Shown here in pieces: positions 59,515 to 64,000 of a stretch of DNA of 64,000 nucleotides. Under the pieces are notes generated by a model. The model worked only from the letters and a program-made list of their open reading frames with translations. It searched no databases and was not told the origin of the DNA. Numbering within the stretch: position 1 is the stretch's first letter; every line of letters starts with the position of its first letter. This DNA is from Devosia sp. Lineage in GTDB: Bacteria > Pseudomonadota > Alphaproteobacteria > Rhizobiales > Devosiaceae. The position numbers and the translations under genes were made by a program. The stretch spans positions 310,001-374,000 of the forward strand of contig NZ_JANQAH010000007.1 in the NCBI RefSeq assembly GCF_024707125.1, in the 5' to 3' direction.

Positions 59515-61683
59515 CTAGAGGGTGAAGCAGTCGCCGCCATTGGCCTTGACGTTCGAGCAGATCGTATTGGCGTCCTGCAGCGAATTGGCCGGCACGCGAA
59601 CGCGATAAAAAATCCCACGATCACCGAGATCAACGCGCTGGACTTCGAGGCTGGCGCCGCCAAAAAGCGAGCCAAAGCGGCTGGCGATTTGCTCGGCCGT
59701 CTGGCGGGCCGCTTCCTCTGTCCGCTGGGACGACAATTGCACATAGGCGGGCGCAGAGTCGCCGGCTGACGCCGTGGCGGTTGGCTGGGGCTGTTGTGCG
59801 GCAGGAGCTACAGTCGGCAAGGTCGGCGCAGGCGCAGTTGCCACGGCGGGGGCCGGCGTTGCGGCAACAGGCGCTGCGACGGCCGCTTGCGGCGTAAAGT
59901 TCGTCGGACGAACGAGCGGAACAGGCGCCGTCTTGCCACCGACCGGCGTACCGGTCAGGTCGACAACCGGTACGGTCGAGCCGGGCTGCACGGGAACGAC
60001 CGTGGGCGCCGCAGCGGCTGGCGTTGGCTCAGGAATGGCGGCCGGCGCATTCGCAATGGCATTGGCAATCAGATCTGGCGTCGAGAAATCGGCGCCAGGA
60101 ACCTCCGGCACGGTGGGACGATCAACCGGCAGCATCGCAGAACCGGCGAGGCTGTCGCCGCCGCTCACGATGGTGCCGTCCGGCCGCACGGTGACCGTAC
60201 GAACCTTGCGGTTGACCAAACCTTCTTCGCTGACATCGGCGGCGGCCGCGACCTGAGTCACTGCCTCCACGTCGGACTGATCGCGCGAGACGATCTGTTC
60301 TTCAGCGCCGGTGTCGACGCCAGAAATTTCGTTGAAGACCACCGATTGGCTGGCTGCGTCGGCGGCAGGTGTCGGCTCGGGGACTTCCTTGGTGGGCGTT
60401 GTATCCGCAGCAACAAGCGGGGCAGGGCCTTCCGGCGTGCCGCTACCAAGGCCGAGGACCGTGTAGAGGCCGACTGCCGCAACTGCCAGCAGCAGCGTGG
60501 CGACGACGGGTCCAGCAAGCGAACGCGTCAAGCCAAGCACACGGCCGCGCGGTGCTCTTGGGGACTTTGCAGGCTCTTCAGGTGGCAGGCTGGCTTCGAT
60601 AGCCGGCTCTACCCATTCCACTCGGGCCCCACTGGTCTCGGCAGCGGCCAGAATGGCCTCTTCCACGGATGAGACACGGGTTTTGTTCTGTGCCGGTGGC
60701 ACCACAGCGGCCGGTTGGGGTTCGCGCGACGGCAAGGTCGGCGTCGCAAGGCTGCGCAGGGCCGGGCTAGGGGCCGCGGGCGCCTGCTGGACGCGGGCTG
60801 CGGGACCAATCAGCCGCTCGATCTCTTCGAGAGGATCGGGCAGGGACTGAGGTTTGGGCTGTTGCGGCGGTTCAACTGGCTGAGGAGCAGAATGAGCCTC
60901 GGCCGGCCTGACCTCGGGAGCCACAACTTCCGCAGGTTCAGGGCGAACCTCAGGCCGGTTGGCCAGGTTTGGGGCGAGGCCGAAAACCGGAGGAATACCA
61001 AAGGCATCGGCTTCGCGCGGGAAAGTCTGGCCACGAACCGCATCAGTTACGTCCAGTTCGTCGATTGGATCGTCCTGGGTCTGAACTCGGGGTTCTGGCT
61101 CGTCGCCAACGGCCAGTTCAGCTGCGATCAGACTGGCAAGGCTATCCTGATCCAGATCCGGCATCTCTTCGGCCGGCGGCGCCGTAGGTTCGGCGCGCAC
61201 AAACACCGGAGCGGGCGGCGCGACATCCTGTGGGGCAATCGCAATAGGCTCGACGGGCGTCGTCGGTGCGGGTGCAGGCTGGGGCGTAAAGCGTCGCTCT
61301 ACGACCGGCGCCTCATTCACGGCCGGCTTGGCGGCACCAAAGGCAGGAGCAAACGCCGCTGGCTCCACGCGCTGCGGCGAATCCACCTTGGGCTGGCTGG
61401 CCTGCGGCTTGCGGTCGAAACCGAAAACAAAAGGTTCAGGAGCAGGAGCAGGAGCAGGAGCATTGTCGCCCGGAATACGTACCGGGCGGCTCGGTGCCTC
61501 TACTTCTTTCTGGGGCGCAACCGCTGCAGGACTATCGCCGCCCGGTATTCGAACCGTCACAGCCGGTTCACTCTTGGGCTTGTCGCCTTGAGCGTCCTCA
61601 GCCATGAGGCGAGCGAGTTCCGCGATCAGGTCGTCCGCGCTATCGGTCTGTCCTGCCATATGTTTCGGTTTCGCTGTCGTCAT
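59515..61683 (-). CDS. SPOR domain-containing membrane protein
   Basis: 722 residues. Long N-terminal cytoplasmic region, low in complexity (Pro, Ala, Glu), then a single membrane helix near residue 385-405 (SLAGPVVATLLLAVAAVGLYTVL). A second proline/threonine-rich stretch leads to a C-terminal SPOR domain (about 645-722, AYVQLSSQRTEEAARQTAEQI onward) that binds denuded septal peptidoglycan. It follows argS in the same direction. A run of four GGAGCA units (61438-61461) encodes part of a Pro-Ala repeat. Confidence 0.85.
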   Translation of the reverse strand: MTTAKPKHMAGQTDSADDLIAELARLMAEDAQGDKPKSEPAVTVRIPGGDSPAAVAPQKEVEAPSRPVRIPGDNAPAPAPAPEPFVFGFDRKPQASQPKVDSPQRVEPAAFAPAFGAAKPAVNEAPVVERRFTPQPAPAPTTPVEPIAIAPQDVAPPAPVFVRAEPTAPPAEEMPDLDQDSLASLIAAELAVGDEPEPRVQTQDDPIDELDVTDAVRGQTFPREADAFGIPPVFGLAPNLANRPEVRPEPAEVVAPEVRPAEAHSAPQPVEPPQQPKPQSLPDPLEEIERLIGPAARVQQAPAAPSPALRSLATPTLPSREPQPAAVVPPAQNKTRVSSVEEAILAAAETSGARVEWVEPAIEASLPPEEPAKSPRAPRGRVLGLTRSLAGPVVATLLLAVAAVGLYTVLGLGSGTPEGPAPLVAADTTPTKEVPEPTPAADAASQSVVFNEISGVDTGAEEQIVSRDQSDVEAVTQVAAAADVSEEGLVNRKVRTVTVRPDGTIVSGGDSLAGSAMLPVDRPTVPEVPGADFSTPDLIANAIANAPAAIPEPTPAAAAPTVVPVQPGSTVPVVDLTGTPVGGKTAPVPLVRPTNFTPQAAVAAPVAATPAPAVATAPAPTLPTVAPAAQQPQPTATASAGDSAPAYVQLSSQRTEEAARQTAEQIASRFGSLFGGASLEVQRVDLGDRGIFYRVRVPANSLQDANTICSNVKANGGDCFTL

Positions 61684-61756
61684 CGGCCAGCGCCCCTAGA
61701 TTGCTGCCAGCTCCTTTGGGGAGTTTGCAGCGAGTTTTCACACTAATGCGCCCGAA

Positions 61757-63502
61757 TTATGAAAGCTCTTCGGGAGCCGAAACACCCAGAATTCCAAGGC
61801 CATTGCGGATTACCTGACGTACGGCATCCACAAGTGCGAGTCGCGCCAAAGTGAGCTTTGGATCGGCAGCATTAACAAAGCGTAACGAATGGTCGTCGTT
61901 GCCCTTTGCCCAGAAGCCGTGGAAAGCCGCGGCGAGGTCGTGGACATAGAATGCAATACGGTGGGGCTCGTGCGCAATGGCAGCAGCGGCAACGGTCCGC
62001 GGCCAGGCGGCAAGGAGCCGGATCAGCTCAAGATCGGCAGCCGAGGTCAGCCGCTCGACTTCCGCGTTAGCAAGGGCAGGGGCGCTGAAATCGAGCCCCG
62101 GCACTTCGAGTCCCGCCTTGCGGAAAATCGAGCAGGCGCGAGCATGCGCGTACTGCACGTAGAACACCGGGTTGTCGCGGGTCTGTTCTTTGACGACGGC
62201 GAAGTCAAAATCCATCGAGGCGTCGTTGCGGCGGAAGAGCAGCATGAAGCGCGTGGCGTCGGCGCCAACCTCCTCGACCACGTCAGAAAGGAGGACCAGG
62301 TCGCCGGAGCGCTTCGACATCTTGAACGGCTCGCCGTTCTTGAGCAGCCGCACGAGCTGGCAGATGCGTACGTCGATATCGGCTTCGCCCTGCGACACGG
62401 CCTTCACGGCCGCCTGCAGACGCTTCACATAGCCCGAGTGATCGGCGCCGAGCACATTGACCATGTGCTTGAAGCCGCGGAGATATTTGTTGCGGTGATA
62501 GGCAATGTCGGCGGCGAAATAGGTATAGCTGCCGTCCGACTTGACCAGCGCGCGATCGGTGTCGTCGCCAAAATCCTTGGCGCGGAACAGGGTCTGCTCG
62601 CGCTCTTCCCAATCGTCTGGCGTCTTGCCCTTGGGCGCTTCGAGTAGGCCCTGATAGACCATGCCCTCTTCACGCAGCCAATCGAGCGTCGTCTGGATAT
62701 CGCCGCCCTGGCCATGCAGAGTGCGCTCGGAGAAGAAGACGTCGTGATGGATATTGAGCTGGGCAAGGTCGGCCTTGATCAGTTCCATCATCTCGGCTAG
62801 CGCAGCCTCGCGAGCGATCAGCACGGCTTCCTGCTCGGGCTTTTCGAGCAACGAAGCGCCATATTCGGCAGCAAGTGCCTTGCCGACGGGAATGAGATAG
62901 TCGCCGGGATAGAAGCCCGAGGGAATTTCGATGGTTTCGCCAAGCGCTTCGCGGTAGCGCAGCAGGGCGGACTGGCCGAGGATGATGGTCTGGCCGCCGG
63001 TGTCGTTGATGTAATATTCGCGCGTCACATCATAGCCGGAATAGGCCATGAGCGAAGCGAGGGCGTCGCCGAAGACGGCGCCGCGCGTATGGCCCACATG
63101 CATGGGACCGGTCGGGTTGGCCGAGACATATTCGACATTGACCCGTTCGCCCTTGCCGAGGTTGGACTTGCCGTAGGCGTCCTTCTGCTCGGCGATGGCC
63201 TTCAGCACCTTGTGCAGGATCGGCGTGGCGAGGCGGAAATTGATGAAGCCTGGCCCCGCAACCTCGACCGAGGTCACGTCGGAATCGGCCTTGAAGCGCT
63301 CGACCAAAGCCGCAGCGACTTCCCGTGGATTCTTGCCGAGCGGCTTCGCCACAACCATGGCGGCATTGGTCGAGAGATCGCCATGGGCGGGGTCTCGCGG
63401 GGGTTCCACCACAACGCGCGACAGCAGATCGGCGCCCAGTTCGGGGTGATCGGCAAGCAGAGCCTCGGTGACCCGAGTGGTGAAAAGTGCGAAGATATCC
63501 AT
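61757..63502 (-). CDS. argS: Arginyl-tRNA synthetase
   Basis: 581 residues. HIGH-type motif PMHVGHTRGA near 115-124, class I catalytic core, N-terminal additional domain (FALFTTRVTEAL onward), KMSKS-like PFKMSKRSG, and C-terminal anticodon domain with DALS-type helix end. Usual length. It lies between the dGTPase and the SPOR gene, all leftward, with 73 bp before the SPOR start. Confidence 0.96.
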   Translation of the reverse strand: MDIFALFTTRVTEALLADHPELGADLLSRVVVEPPRDPAHGDLSTNAAMVVAKPLGKNPREVAAALVERFKADSDVTSVEVAGPGFINFRLATPILHKVLKAIAEQKDAYGKSNLGKGERVNVEYVSANPTGPMHVGHTRGAVFGDALASLMAYSGYDVTREYYINDTGGQTIILGQSALLRYREALGETIEIPSGFYPGDYLIPVGKALAAEYGASLLEKPEQEAVLIAREAALAEMMELIKADLAQLNIHHDVFFSERTLHGQGGDIQTTLDWLREEGMVYQGLLEAPKGKTPDDWEEREQTLFRAKDFGDDTDRALVKSDGSYTYFAADIAYHRNKYLRGFKHMVNVLGADHSGYVKRLQAAVKAVSQGEADIDVRICQLVRLLKNGEPFKMSKRSGDLVLLSDVVEEVGADATRFMLLFRRNDASMDFDFAVVKEQTRDNPVFYVQYAHARACSIFRKAGLEVPGLDFSAPALANAEVERLTSAADLELIRLLAAWPRTVAAAAIAHEPHRIAFYVHDLAAAFHGFWAKGNDDHSLRFVNAADPKLTLARLALVDAVRQVIRNGLGILGVSAPEELS

Positions 63503-63532
63503 GACAAACCCGCTGGAAATGCTGTGAGGCGG

Positions 63533-64000
63533 TTAGCGGAATTCCGGCCTAGCGTCAAACAAGCGCTGATGTTCGTCAAGCGCATAGGGGTCGGTCATAC
63601 CGGCAATGAAGTCCGCGATGATGCGCGCCCGGGCGTTGACATCACTGGCCGCACCGGCGGCATCGCCCCAACGGCCGGGCATGTCGGCACTCTCCATATA
63701 GGCCGCAAACAGCCGCTCAACGACGGCTTCGCTCTCGCGAACAGGTCGCATCACCGCCTCGTCGCGGTAGACGCGCTTATAGAGTACGCCCTTCAAGCCC
63801 TTTTCGGCTTCGGCCACGGCCGGCGAGAAGGCGATCAGGGTTTTGCCAGCCATGCGGACATCTTCGGCGCTTCCGACGCCGGACGCGGCTATGTTGGCCG
63901 CGCTCTGCGCAATGACGTCTTCGATAGCGCGCGTGATCATGCGCCGCTGCACTTCGTGGGTCTGCCGCTTTACGGCGACTTGGGGATAGAGGCCCTCGAC
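63533..64000 (-). CDS. dgt: Deoxyguanosinetriphosphate triphosphohydrolase-like protein (partial, N-terminus cut by window edge)
   Basis: The C-terminal 155 residues of a dGTPase-type HD-domain protein; the HD metal site is outside the window. Reading from the edge, the frame is continuous (VEGLYPQVAVKRQTHEVQRRMITRAIEDV), followed by helices such as ALDEHQRLFDARPEF at the end. dGTPases hydrolyse dNTPs to deoxynucleoside and triphosphate. Its place just before argS and a SPOR gene is the standard alphaproteobacterial order, which supports the call. Confidence 0.8.
   Translation of the reverse strand, partial: VEGLYPQVAVKRQTHEVQRRMITRAIEDVIAQSAANIAASGVGSAEDVRMAGKTLIAFSPAVAEAEKGLKGVLYKRVYRDEAVMRPVRESEAVVERLFAAYMESADMPGRWGDAAGAASDVNARARIIADFIAGMTDPYALDEHQRLFDARPEFR

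Overview
The window looks like chromosomal DNA of a free-living alphaproteobacterium in the order Hyphomicrobiales. Devosia or a close relative is my best guess. The basis is gene content: a PopZ/DUF2497 protein next to valS, DUF2336, DUF3126 and DUF6949 proteins, an NDUFS6-like zinc-finger protein, the dgt-argS-SPOR block, a fused CysNC, and high-GC coding with several GTG and TTG starts. The genus is inference, because no marker such as 16S rRNA is present. Both edges cut genes: methionine aminopeptidase on the left and a dGTPase-like protein on the right.

Layout. 1-9.9 kb is housekeeping: map, a CinA-type MoaB domain protein, xanthine phosphoribosyltransferase, an isolated cytoplasmic trypsin-like protein, a spermidine-synthase-like methyltransferase fold, tRNA-Leu(UAA), a RidA/ASCH-like pair, RluA, an Ogt-type DNA alkyltransferase followed by a CHAD and CYTH pair, an SDR, a second longer ASCH-like protein with an HTH tail, and an EamA transporter. 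9.8-12.8 kb is a gluconate / 6-phosphogluconate module (gluconokinase, gluconate-5-dehydrogenase-like SDR, gnd). 12.8-17.1 kb runs mainly leftward (small membrane and exported proteins, GNAT, TetA-like MFS, FAD monooxygenase, zinc-finger protein). 17.3-25.7 kb has a hydrolase, cysE, small conserved proteins, a transglutaminase-like protease, a tandem PilZ protein, a PAS protein, a rhomboid protein and a 597-residue acidic exported protein of unknown function.

25.8-33.4 kb carries a phosphomannomutase, arfB, thrS, yidD, an IscU-like scaffold, folE, an AraC/GyrI regulator and hisI. 33.4-39.3 kb follows with palindromic repeats, an exported Ig-like protein, a nitroreductase, a lytic transglycosylase, DUF2336, NAD kinase, a small exported protein, and a 52-residue hydrophilic protein behind a likely EcfG-type promoter. 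39.4-47.2 kb contains tRNA-Thr(UGU), the sulfate-activation operon cysD-cysNC, and a xylose-type ABC importer with a divergent ROK regulator. 47.3-64 kb contains a DUF1345 protein, a frameshifted GT25 glycosyltransferase, tRNA-Cys(GCA), a divergent PCMT followed by TolC, PopZ-like, valS, a CorA/ZntB transporter, an MsbA-like exporter, an ExoR-like Sel1 protein, a SPOR protein, argS and a dGTPase.

I found no prophage, insertion sequence, CRISPR array or recognisable multi-gene defence island. The items most worth a second look are the EcfG-type promoter plus 52-residue gene, the paired ASCH-like proteins, the poly-C frameshift in the GT25 gene, CtrA-like boxes, the palindrome in front of the xylose operon, the lone trypsin-like protein, the 597-residue exported protein, the cysteine-poor IscU-like protein, and four families of palindromic intergenic repeats. 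Everything here was read by eye; no similarity search or folding program was run.
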